Both the position numbers and the translations under genes were made by a program. A stretch of DNA of 64,000 nucleotides from Lingula anatina (Eukaryota; Brachiopoda; Lingulata; Lingulida; Lingulidae), in the NCBI RefSeq assembly GCF_001039355.2, contig NW_019775590.1, positions 62,001-126,000 of the forward strand, read 5' to 3'. A model generated the notes under the pieces. The model saw only the letters and a program-made list of their open reading frames with translations. It was not told the DNA's origin and did not search any database. Shown here piece by piece: positions 44,754-55,380 of this stretch. Numbering within the stretch: position 1 is the stretch's first letter; each line of letters opens with the position of its first letter.

Positions 44754-46405
44754 TATGACGATAATAATATAGATAAGCAAACTGAATTGGATATCGGATA
44801 TCGAATTGAATGACTGATAGGGCCTACTTTTTTGTCCTTGGGTGAAAAGATGCTTAAATACAGGTATCTGTATTCCAGAAAGCAGCCGCGGGACTTGAGG
44901 GGGAAAAGGGTCGTTTGATTCCAATGAAGTGCGATCTTACCAAAACGGAAGAGATCGAGTCCATGTTTCAAAAAATCAAGGAACAGTTGGGCGGTGTCGA
45001 TGTTTGTGTTAACAACGCTGGTGTTAACTTCTGTCAGGATTGCAAGACAGGCTCTTTATCTGATACCAAGACAATGTTTGACGTAAGAGAACTCAACTGA
45101 TATGTTTTCAGCATACTGTTGGTCGTATTTCTATTAGATCCAGTACCCAGGTGAAAATAGACATTCTAGTTTCAAAAAAAATTATTCTGCTCATATCTGT
45201 TTGTTGAGTTCCAATTATCTACTTGAGTTTGTGGTTATTTTGTTCTGTTTTTTACAGCTTCTTTTTAAAATATTTTTGTACTGTTAACCAAAGCACATTA
45301 AATGCCTCCGTCCAGTCATTGTATATCTTTGCATACCGAAAGTTAACAGGGCGTTTATTCCTTAAAAGGTGTTTGTCAACCGATGTGAGTCGTCAGTCTG
45401 ACTAAGATATTAATAATTTGGAATGAGATTAATTATTGTACTCATTGATGGTATCATAGTATAGCCAAAATGTAAAATCATGTGGGTGGCGCGATGGATG
45501 GCCAATCCTAGCAAATTCACCCTGAGCTTCAGAGCTAACTTGACACTAACCTCTTCACTGTAGCCTATCTTCATCGTGTCAAGTAACCTCTGACCAGATT
45601 CGATTGCCTCCGCCGCCCGCCAATCAAATTTAAAAGCCCGCACTCAATGACTCATTAAACGATCTAGCCAATGAACGCGAACGAGTCAAAGCGCGCTTTG
45701 TTCAAATCCGGACCAATCAAAGATAAGGCTGAATATCAGGGACTTGCCGTAACCTGTGGGCAGCACGCAAATAACATCGTCTCTCAGTAGATAATGATGC
45801 AGGGCCTCAAACTGCTAGACCCTATGGTTTCAATTCCGATTTACTCATATTTTGCAAAGAATCAAGAGATAACTTAACACATTCTTTTTCGTAGTCACTC
45901 GCCTTGCTTTCTTTGTGTACGGTAATACACTCGGAACTACTCGGATGTCTCCGCACTCGACAATAACTATGTTGTTAGTATGGAGCTTGCGGAATCAGCC
46001 GAGGATTGCCGATTGACGGTCAACCAATCAGCGTTTTCACCAAACTTTGGTGAAAAATTTTGAAACATGGATTTGATTGGCTTATATAAACTAGGTCAAA
46101 CTATTTTCGTCAGAGGTTACTTGACACGATGGAGAATAGGCTACAGTGAAAAGGTTAGTGTCAAGTTAGCTCTGAAGCTCAGGGTGAGCAAATTGGAAGC
46201 GCCTCATTTTTTTCTCGTTTCTTGAATTTAATATCTTCAAGTGAATCGGAGACGACTGATCGACGCAAATAGGTTTGATGCCTTTTTTCAGTTGAATGTT
46301 TTCGCTGCCATCACCGTTTCCCAGATGACCATTCAGTCCATACAAGAAAGGAACATGGATGACGGGCACATTATCAACATCGGCAGGTAAGGTATACACC
46401 AGTTT

Positions 46406-46501
<96 letters not shown>

Positions 46502-47042
46502 CTAATAGATGGGCTGATCAGGCCAGCAATTAGTTGGTTAAAACTCTAAAAAATTGCACCTCAAACACGATGAAACCATCAAAGCCACTAGCTATGATAC
46601 CAAGGTTGATCAAGAAGGAATTTTCATTTGGCTCATTGATGACAAAATGGAGAGTTTGGACAAACCCACCTCCAAGCAGTAGCAAAACAGGTGTAAAAGG
46701 GGCTTTATAATTTCAGTCGTCGTGTGTCGAAGAAGGTAGCACACAGAAAACGCTTTATAACATTTTTTGTTATATTAACTTTATGGTAACGTTTTAATAA
46801 CGTTATTTGTTTGCTCGGTCATTGTATACTATTGTGATTATAATAATATGTTGTTATCCTTGCTGACGAGTGCATATATAATGTATTATGTATTTCATTC
46901 CATTGCAGTGTATGTGGAAACACTGTCCACGAAGGTACCACGTGCCACATGTATACCCTTACAAAGCAAGCGCTGCATGCTTTCACAGAGGGTCTGCGGC
47001 ACGAGCTGAGACAGCAGAAAACAAAAATACGGACAACGGTAT

Positions 47043-47074
<32 letters not shown>

Positions 47075-47329
47075 AAGAGAGAGAGAGTAATTATTAGCTG
47101 CGGTAACAATTCAGACTAGAATTCTTTTATTCAATAGTAGATAAATAAGCAAGTACAAAGCAGAGTGGTATTGGAATTTGAATAGCAAGGGTCGTATATA
47201 TATATATTACCCGGCCATAGATTGACGGTTATATAATATGATTAATCTCTGAAGCATTATAGATTTTTTTAATGCAGATTAACAAATAATAATGAAATAA
47301 GGATAAAAATAATGAAATGATAATGAAAA

Positions 47330-47372
<43 letters not shown>

Positions 47373-48565
47373 ATAGAATTAGACAAGCACAAACCAGCCT
47401 AAATGAGGTACTAAAGATTACCTCAATGTAGACCAGTATAATCATTCTGTTATTATAATACATGCATCATGCTTTATCACTAGGTCCTGAGCCCTGCCTT
47501 GGTCGACACACCGCTTGCAAGGGGAGTGCTTGATGACAGCTTCTTTTGCCCGGAAAATGTAAGCTACAATAATTACTTGCGGTTTATTCTTCAACTGCTT
47601 TGGACCTGCTGTAGACCGTGGCCAGTTTATACTAGGTCTGTGATACGTTACATTTACCTCTTATACATGTATAAACCAAAAGCTTTATTTTATCCACTCA
47701 ACCTATAACGTTTAAGTCAAGTCTTTACAGGTTATTTGAGGTTGGAGGGTAGTTTTAATAAACCAATGTTATTTTAAAAGAAGATCCATATGACTTGAAA
47801 TGGAATGTTACTACATTTAAACATTTTTGTATAAGATGAAATAATATTTCCATGGAAAAGTGTTTCAATACTTTGCTTACATGGTTCTAATAAACGAATA
47901 CGCACTTCTGTATCAGTTAACATGATTAATTATTAAGTGATCTATGACAGCATTTAGGTCCACACATCGAACTAACTGGAATGATCCAGCTCTGCTGGGG
48001 ATTTTCTTGGCTTAATTGTCTGATACGCATCCTCGAGCAGCTGGGGAGTAATTAAATATCGCGTGCTGATAAAGCTGATTATACTGATTGCACTTTAGAA
48101 AAAAATTCCCCACAGAAGTGGACTGACCCAGCTCTTACGATGTATGAATCTAAATGCACCCTATTTTTTCATGTAATACCATTTAACGCTAGAGTCTTCA
48201 ACCGGACGATGTCGCTGCCGCCGTGACCTTTGCCCTCAGTGCCCCGCCATGTGTTAACGTAAAAATAATTTTCACTTACTTTTGCACGTATGTAAAACTT
48301 ACATAAAAAATCAATCAGAAGCGAGGGCAGCCAAATTAAGACCACTGTTGGTAAGAATTATGGACATAATATAGAGACAGAACAAAATGACCTCCAAGAG
48401 CATATTGAAATTCTTTATTTCTAAAAAAGTATCCTGTCAAAATTTTCCTTCATAAAAGTCGGATGTGGGAGTGTATTTTCCGCCTTTCTGCATTTATTCG
48501 TCTATTTTATCCTTATTTTTCAGGTCCGCCAGATTTGCCTCCACGCCATCCACGACACCTTGTAA
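44573..48565 (+). CDS. DHRS11-like: DHRS11-like short-chain dehydrogenase/reductase, gene 4
   Basis: Exons 44573-44704, 44879-45082, 46292-46386, 46909-47038, 47484-47558, 48193-48258, 48524-48565, about 247 residues in the common phases. Motifs: TGASKGIG, GCARHVEDM, NNAGV, the split serine in NIGSVCG, and YTLTK. A TTTGTTTCAG acceptor lies two bases before the ATG, as in gene 3. Intron 2 is enlarged to about 1.2 kb by the hAT-like element at 45518-46186. Intron 3 begins with a long CT tract, and intron 5 carries the MITE shared with gene 3. The poly(A) candidate is AATAAA at 48654-48659. All coding motifs are intact, so the gene should be functional. Confidence 0.9.
44717..44755. repeat. (AAT)n microsatellite in SDR gene 4 intron 1
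   Basis: A pure AAT/ATA tract beginning about 12 bases after the exon 1 donor, matching the position of simple repeats in genes 1 and 2. Confidence 0.9.
45518..46186. mobile_element. hAT-like non-autonomous transposon, 8-bp TSD, in SDR gene 4 intron 2
   Basis: The left arm starts CACCCTGAGCTTCAGAGC and stays reverse-complementary to the right arm for about 80 bases with few mismatches. AGCAAATT flanks both ends (45510-45517 and 46187-46194). An 8-bp duplication with CA...TG ends fits the hAT superfamily. No transposase is present; the ORFs inside it are arm artefacts. It ends about 105 bases before the exon 3 acceptor. Confidence 0.93.
46411..46500. repeat. (CT)n-(TA)n-(T)n compound microsatellite in SDR gene 4 intron 3
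   Basis: About 53 bases of CT, then about 18 of TA, then a T run, starting 24 bases after exon 3. Confidence 0.92.
47331..47374. repeat. (AAAT)n microsatellite in SDR gene 4 intron 4
   Basis: An AAAT tetranucleotide tract upstream of exon 5. A GA-rich tract at 47042-47087 begins directly after the exon 4 donor of the same intron. Confidence 0.9.
47985..48170. mobile_element. MITE-like element in SDR gene 4 intron 5
   Basis: Orthologous in position to 40435-40620. Shared stretches are CTTAATTGTCTGATACGCAT, GGAGTAATTAAATATCG and GACTGACCCAGCTCTTACGA. It supports a common ancestor of SDR genes 3 and 4 that already carried the insertion. Confidence 0.7.
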
Positions 48566-48653
48566 GTTCGGGACAACTGCCGCCTTTGTACGTCTGCCAA
48601 GTTCACGGCTTTTAAAATAATCAAATTCAGTTTTATTCTCCAGAATATAACAC

Positions 48654-48659
48654 AATAAA
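48654..48659 (+). terminator. Candidate poly(A) signal of SDR gene 4
   Basis: AATAAA about 90 bases after the stop codon. Confidence 0.6.
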
Positions 48660-51506
48660 GCTTCAAAGCCGACAATGAAGAATTTAAAGGTATTTCCACA
48701 CGTATTGGCCTATGGGTCCAAAGGTTAATGTAGTGGTATTCACCAAATTTTTGCCGTAGTTCTGCGATTAACTGTTGTAATAATTATAATTATAACAAGC
48801 ATATCTCAAAAAGTTTTATTTACACCTACTAATAATTAAAACAAGGTAGAAGAAATGTTGACTAATGCATATTGTACCTGTCAAGATTCTTTATTTTTCC
48901 ATAAATTAAAGAAAAAAAATCATGTCAGGGTAACGCTTGTCAGTGCTTTTTTATTATTTTTATATCCTTCTTTTTATATCTTTTCATTTTTTTATCAAGA
49001 AAATATAATTGCTACATGTGTGATATTTCAACAGAACATCATTGATAAATAATCAATAAATTTCAACAATTTTTTTACCGGTAAATGCATGACTTATCTC
49101 GAATCTCTGTACCCAGTACTGTGCATATAGATTGAGATCTTTGCATTATACATCTACCGGTAGGCTACATATAATAAATACGAAAGTGAAAACATATTGA
49201 GAACCATACGTTCTGTTAACTGTTATTCTAAGACAGCACGGGCTATATCAATGCCTGTAGCCCATTATTCTACATTACATGTATATATATATGTTATTAG
49301 ATATATTACATTCATCATCTGACAAAAATATAAATCGGTTTGATGAGATACATAGATTAAGGGCTTACAACCCTTATAATTTTATGGAGACTGCCATAAC
49401 AACCCATCGGAGGAGGGGGGGGGGCATGTACAGTAGGCTCAGGGCCCCAAAATGTTTCATCATTTTAAATGATGTATCAACTACAGTTTACTAGGACAGC
49501 CTCCATTGCTGACTCGTGCGTAATACTTCTCAAATTATTCATACATCTTTAATAGCTGGAACATACTCGCACATGCAGTTGAAGTCTAAGCTTAAGTTGT
49601 TATTCATGTATTCTGTATAGTGAACAAAGAAATAGCCACTATATTTGGCTGCGTTACTTCCTAAATTCTTCTCATAGCTTTAACTTAACTTTAGACGTTA
49701 AACAATCAATCGATAATGATAATGATATAAAAATAAAAACCCCGAGGAAAATTTTGTCGGGGGTCTCTACTCGACGCATCGATCCTTTTTCATGTTCTAC
49801 TTAATTGGTTCTCTGATTCCATAGAAACTTTGTGAACAAGCAGCCATGTCTGGTATGTCCATGTTGAAGCTCAGGACTGCATTGAATTCTACGTGATGAC
49901 AATATCAACCACATTTGATTTTTTTTCAGTTATTTAAGCTCTATTTCTCAATAGCTCGATGTTAATACACTTGCGGCATCCTATTATATTTTACTACTTG
50001 CCTGAAAAATCGTCCACCCTTATGGGTGAGAATACTTTATTTCACAAATACCATCTTTCACAAATCATATGTAAACTTAATTGAAATCAGTACTAGGAAT
50101 TATTCACAGAGAATCCTCAAATGTTTAGGCAGAAATGTAGTTTTACCTAAATATCTAATTCAGTTTGTTAATATCTACCATCTCTAATGCTAGCGCACGC
50201 CTTTAAGCATCACGCGCACAATGCGAAACACAAGTGTTTAAAGCAACCAAATTTTTTTATGGTTGATTAAAAATATATGACCACTATAACTGCTGTAAAA
50301 TTGTATTGCCTCCCACTTTTCAGCTACTAAAAGATCAACTAGTTGACCATCAATCTTAATATTTGTGGTGGCGAAAAAATTGGAAAAATATGCAAAACAA
50401 AGTGTAAATTAAGATTAATAATTTAGCTTTGTTGGTGTTGACTACAGGGTTTGTATAGCTTTGTTGACAAGCAGCCATACAAAGTATCATTTTTAATCCT
50501 CTGCCATTTTATCTGACATCCATTTCTCTGATATCTACGGACTATAATCCACATCTCTATTGTCCGCCTTCAGTGTAATAAAAATGAAAACTCGTTGTTA
50601 AAGTCACTTTAGCACCTCCATGGTGCGAGCCCTAAATCAGCTGCCGCTCAACTCCTCACATTTCCATCATTTCTCAGATCTACCTTGATTCATTTGCCTA
50701 CCTATCGTCTTTTTTTTTTTGTAATGATAGTAACTTGCTATTATAATTAATAAATGTAGCACCTCAAGACCTCCTGAGGTCCACGGCTGGACGACGACTG
50801 CCGTTCATGCCTCCATCTTCACTTACCCATCTTTTATTTCATCTAACCTACTTTAAATCACACCTCCATCGTTTCTTACATATATCTTATCCATTTGTCT
50901 ATCGGTCGTCTGCTGTGTAAAGATAGTAACTCACTTTCACAGTTAAAAACGCCTCCATCCTCAAATCTTTTCTTACGCCGTGGCTATACTTTGAATCACA
51001 CGTTGATCTTTCGTCTTCCGTGCAAAGACAGTGAGTAACTCGCTGATATAGTTACTAACACCGTATAAATAGGGGTCGACGGCTCGGTAACAACTGGGCG
51101 TCGTTCCAACCACCATCTTCATCCTTTCATCGATGCCTAAAGCATCCACTTCTTGCCTTTTTGCCAGCAATAGGCAATAATGACGTTTGTAATAAATACA
51201 TTGGTTTAAATACCCTACATTAAATGTTAATACATCGGTTTAAATACATGCGCCCTACGTTTAAAGCTAAATGGTTAAGTGTCTGTATATAAAGCTCAAC
51301 TGGTACAATGACAGGTCCGTAGCCGGGGGGGGGGGNCCACTTTTTCAGAAAAAGAACCCCCCTTTTGAAATTGCTGGCTACGGGCCTGAATGAACATGCA
51401 ACCTAAATTTTCTGCAAAGTTTTAGAAAGACTTCGAATGTGCAAATCAATTGTAACACTATGCGTCAGCGGAGTAACTTAATGTTGAATAAAATACTTAT
51501 AAACAA
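48660..51506. other. Gene-free spacer between the SDR cluster and the lysine-rich gene
   Basis: No coding exon is recognised on either strand. Between about 50690 and 51060 a degenerate motif (CATTTG(C/T)CTA.C...TCGTCT followed by ATAGTAACT(T/C)(G/A)C) occurs two to three times, suggesting a decayed tandem repeat. A G-run-bearing TIR element with one unresolved base lies at 51312-51388. Confidence 0.45.
51312..51388. mobile_element. Short TIR element with CAGGTCCGTAGCC ends and 5-bp TSD
   Basis: Begins CAGGTCCGTAGCC and ends GGCTACGGGCCTG, with AATGA on both sides (51307-51311 and 51389-51393). It is the same family as 42690-42856. The ambiguous base at 51336 follows a G homopolymer, so the element may be collapsed in the assembly and its true length is uncertain. 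Confidence 0.85.
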
Positions 51507-51512
51507 TTTATT
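51507..51512 (-). terminator. Candidate poly(A) signal of the lysine-rich gene
   Basis: Minus-strand AATAAA about 90 bases past the stop codon of the gene at 51603-53379. Confidence 0.55.
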
Positions 51513-51602
51513 TTAGAGTAATCTATTTATGGAACCCCATGAAAAATGAAATTAAATAAAATAAATTAGCATGTTGTTGCTGACTGTAAAATTTATGGTA
51601 TT

Positions 51603-53379
51603 CTACTCCTGCTCGGCCTTTCTCTTGCTGCTCTTGCCGTTCCCCTTTCCTTTCCCGCCGCTGGCCAATTCTTGTTGCAGCACCAGATCTTCCATAATTA
51701 ACTCTTGCAGTTTCTGCTCGCTCCAGGCGTCCCAGACCTCAACATCCCCGTAGTTAACCTCGGTGCTGCCTGCAGCCCCACTTCCTGACAGAGCAGCGGT
51801 GATGACATCTTTGGAGAGCACGGACTCTGAACTTAAAGAAGGATTGAGCTCAGCGACTGGCAGCAGACCTGAGGGCTCGGCGGTCTCTCCGTCTGGCTCG
51901 GGGAACTTGGTGTTGATGTCCAGGATCTTAACCGGCTTCTTCTTCTTTTCCTTCTTCTCCTTCTTTGGTTTAGGGACATAGGTCTTCCCCTTTTTCTCCA
52001 TCTTGGCTTTTTTCTCCTCCTCTTTCTTTTTCTCCTTCTCCTCTTCCTTCCTTTCCTTCTCCTTTTCTTTTTCTTCTTTCTTTTGCTGTTTCTCCTTTTG
52101 TATTTCTACCTTTCTTTGGACGAGCACTCTGTCCACTAAATCGCCTCTAACCTTCCCATCTACTGGGCAGTCATCCGGAGGACAACATTTGTCGAACAGG
52201 TTTACAGGTCTTGGTTCCGGCCCCGGATTGGCTGGGGTGGGATAGACGCCGGGGTCTGGCTGAAATAGATGATTTTCATATCAATTTACTTCGAAGTAAT
52301 AGATAGATTTTAATTGTGAATTAATGATTGTGAGTTAATGGGGAATCTCAATTTGAATAAAGATCAAACAACTCACCTGCAGAAAGCAGCAACAGAAAAC
52401 GGCGAGGAATGCCCGCCATCTTGAGACCTCCTTGGGTATCTCTTCCACCCTTTCTTCATCCTGCTTTGTTTCATATCTTTCTTGGGCCTCTCTCAGTCTT
52501 GCTTTAGTCTTTCCCAGACTATTCTCTTCTTCCACAGAGGAAGCCGATTCGGCCCTTTTGGTGAAATAAAAAAGAAGTTAATTTGGAAATTAAATGTATT
52601 TTACATTATGATATAGATATCAGCTGTGACGGAGATAACTAAATCAAATCACCGAACTGAATTTATTACGTCGATCAGGAGACAAAATTTTAAAAAGGTC
52701 AGTTAAAACAAAACTGCAAAAAACGGTGCACTCAAATGAAAACAGTGCTAAATCAGCTAATTATTTCAAATTTTCACAGAAATATTTAGCAGAAAAAATT
52801 TAAACAAGCAAATGATGTATTGATTCGGAAACATACCGCTCTGGTGTGGGAGTACGCTCACTGGCAAGACTTTCTTCGCTGCTCTTATTCGAGTTATTTG
52901 TCTTTATAATAAAAAAAAAAACATGGGGAAAACAAAATATGATTTCGATATTGGTTTTAGATATTATACTTTAAAATATTTATTTTTGTTTAATTATGCT
53001 CAGTTTAAAAACTCTTCGTATTTTGCATAATTGTTGGCTTTCGACAGACTTTCATTGTTATGGCGTCTTTACTAACGCATGCTACTTGAAGAAGGGTTAC
53101 ATAAAGAAGCAAAGCAGTTTATTTAAGCTAAAGATATACATACTGTAAAACTGTACCGACCATAAATATAAAAGCAAAGGCACATATTATATAACGTACC
53201 TCAATTGGACCCCTTGGAACCCCATATTCCGGCTCTTCAGCTCGAGCGGATTTGGGGGATGGAGCGACCCTTCTGCTACGACGGCGTATGCGAAATGCGC
53301 TTGCCGCTCGAGACGCTACATTTCGAACACGTTTACGGGCGCGACTTAATCTACCTTCTTTTACTTCAGATTCTTCCAT
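51603..53379 (-). CDS. Unknown 359-residue Lys/Glu-rich protein, four coding exons
   Basis: Exons 53200-53379, 52837-52901, 52377-52554, 51603-52259, with good donors (GTACGT, GTATGT, GTGAGT) and consistent phases. I do not recognise the family. The N-terminus is Arg-rich (RARKRVRNVASRAASAFRIR), followed by an acidic Ser/Thr linker. Next is a charged helix (KTKARLREAQERYETKQDEE) that ends in a short hydrophobic cysteine cluster, AFLAVFCCCFL. Then come a Pro-rich segment, DKCCPPDDCPVDGK, and a coiled-coil-like Lys/Glu run of about 70 residues. The C-terminal region contains VWDAWSEQKLQELIMEDLVL and ends in a basic tail. Reading through the first intron would instead end the protein after a 20-residue hydrophobic segment. 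A CRE-type site lies about 115 bases upstream of the start codon. Confidence 0.75.
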
Positions 53380-53493
53380 TAAATCAAAATAACTTAATAA
53401 AAACTCACGGTTTCATAAATTACGAACATCGCCATAGGCTTGGATATTGTAACTAACGTTACGGGAGTGATGCCGTTACGTGGTTGCCACTTA

Positions 53494-53501
53494 TGACGTC
53501 A
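53494..53501. promoter_or_regulatory. Palindromic CRE-like site TGACGTCA
   Basis: A perfect CREB/ATF consensus about 115 bases upstream of the minus-strand start at 53379. It sits in a locally GC-richer stretch with CGTTACGTGG nearby. Function is inferred only from consensus and position. Confidence 0.45.
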
Positions 53502-53583
53502 TAGAAAGCGAAATGGAAATGCAACAAAGAAGTAACGTCTGCCCATTACGTTTAACAACGACTTATTTTAAAAGAACCAAACC

Positions 53584-53587
<4 letters not shown>

Positions 53588-53678
<91 letters not shown>
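53588..53678. repeat. (TA)n microsatellite, ~90 bp
   Basis: An uninterrupted TA tract upstream of the lysine-rich gene, and the longest one in the window. Confidence 0.95.
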
Positions 53679-53680
<2 letters not shown>

Positions 53681-55380
53681 GTTTTCAAGACCCGTTTATT
53701 TATTTATTTGATTGCTTATTCACGTTTTATTTGTCAGTTATTGGCCAGTTTAACAACCAATATATTTTTTATTGCGTAATTATATTTGATAAGTATGTTA
53801 TATCAAGGAGTTCCAACAATGTATGTTTTTATCAAACCCCTACCAAATATTTGAAGTACTTGTGCAAGTTTTTGCTTTTTTTTATTTGATATTATGTTTC
53901 TTTACATCGCTACTGTTATCAATTAATGAGAGGTGATAAGAAAAAGGCAAAGTTAAAGGCCCGATGCGTGTCAGTTGCTTTACTGTCCAACCGTCATTTG
54001 TACCTGCTCATTAGACGGTCATTCAGGTAAAAGGTAGACGAAAGCTAACCGCGGCATTTTTTTTTTTTGGGGGGGGGGGGGGGGGTCCGAATTCTGCGTG
54101 GTTCCCTAGAAGGCTTGTGGCGTACTTCATGGATTAGGTCACAACGATTTACAAGCAAGTTTAAACGTCGTTGGACGTGACCGGTTCTGTGAGGTGTATA
54201 GCAAACTGTAGATGTACTTTTACAGACAGACTGGAACTGACTTCACGTTCATCCGAAGAGCTGCGCGTTATATTTCATTTTCAACAACATACCCTTCGAA
54301 ACATTTCTCTGCTTTCAATTGTATAATAGCTTTTACATGTATGAAAGCAACAATTTATTATACTAGTAGATAAACAGTGCAACAAATAACTCTTGCTATT
54401 AAGCCGGATAAATTTATTTATTTTGGAATATATTAATTAGATCAAATATCTTGCCAAAAACTTCTTGGGGAAAACCTATCCATAACCAATCATATTTACT
54501 TCTCCTGAGTAGACTCGTTTGAGTTGTGTTAGGAAAGACAAGTTAGATGTGTTAGGTGAGACAAGTGCGATGTGTTAGGTGAGGCAAGTGCGATGTGTTA
54601 GGTGAGACACGAGTGATGTGTTAGGTAAGACAAGTGCAATGTGTAAGGTGATTGTGCGAGTGCATACGTACTGCACAAATTACCCGAGAAATCGTTTATC
54701 ACCTCAACGATTACAAACACCGATCAGTGTATTATCAGGGTAAAAACTGAAACATCAGATATTTGGTAAAAATATTTCTATTAACAAACAGATTTAAAAG
54801 ATCATCCGTGCATTAGTATTTGCATAATTAATTTCTTTCACCATTCAAGTCCTATTTTCAAGCTTAAATCTCACATTCAAGTGTGCTCATTGTAAGTAAA
54901 CACTGGTATGTTCTAAAAAGTCTGAATAAATATGAATCCGTATTTAATAGTGTATATGAATTAAATCTTAAAATCTGAATACAGTAGGCAAAATGATTTG
55001 TCTCTAAAACTGTCCACCTATATGTACAAGTATATAGTTTTTTTAGAAAAAAATAATAACAGTAGTATCCTATTTGTGGTACATAAGTATGTACTGTAGA
55101 ATAAAGCTATCCTGCCACTGGTAATAATGCTATTTCAATACAATTCTTCACAACAATGTCACTGGTATAACTAATTGTAACAAGAGCAATGAAGTAAAGA
55201 ACCAGATGAATGAATGAATTCACCAAGCAATCAACCAATAAATATCTATCAAAAATTTACAATCTGCAGAAAAAATCAGTGTACAGGACTAGTGTTTTGA
55301 ATCTCATTTTGTCATCAGAATTGCAGGTATATGCAAAACCAAAGTTCAGCGGCAATATGTGACCTTGCTACAAGTTCATC
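53679..55380. other. Gene-free spacer before the serpin
   Basis: No coding exon is recognised. It contains a T run joined to a G run at about 54059-54085, and the 23-bp minisatellite at 54522-54650. The last few hundred bases are presumably the serpin 3' UTR on the minus strand. Confidence 0.5.
54522..54650. repeat. 23-bp minisatellite, about five units
   Basis: The unit GATGTGTTAGGTGAGACAAG plus TGC repeats with a few substitutions (GGAAAGAC, GAGGCAAG, GAGACACG, GTAAGAC variants). Confidence 0.88.

Noticed and set aside
45410-45643. Minus-strand ORF in SDR gene 4 intron 2
   Set aside because: It overlaps the left arm of the hAT-like element, and the same letters appear mirrored in the right arm. 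There is no transposase similarity.
24401-53678. ORFs made of Ile-Tyr or Leu-Ser repeats over TA and CT tracts
   Set aside because: They are translations of microsatellites and have no coding support.
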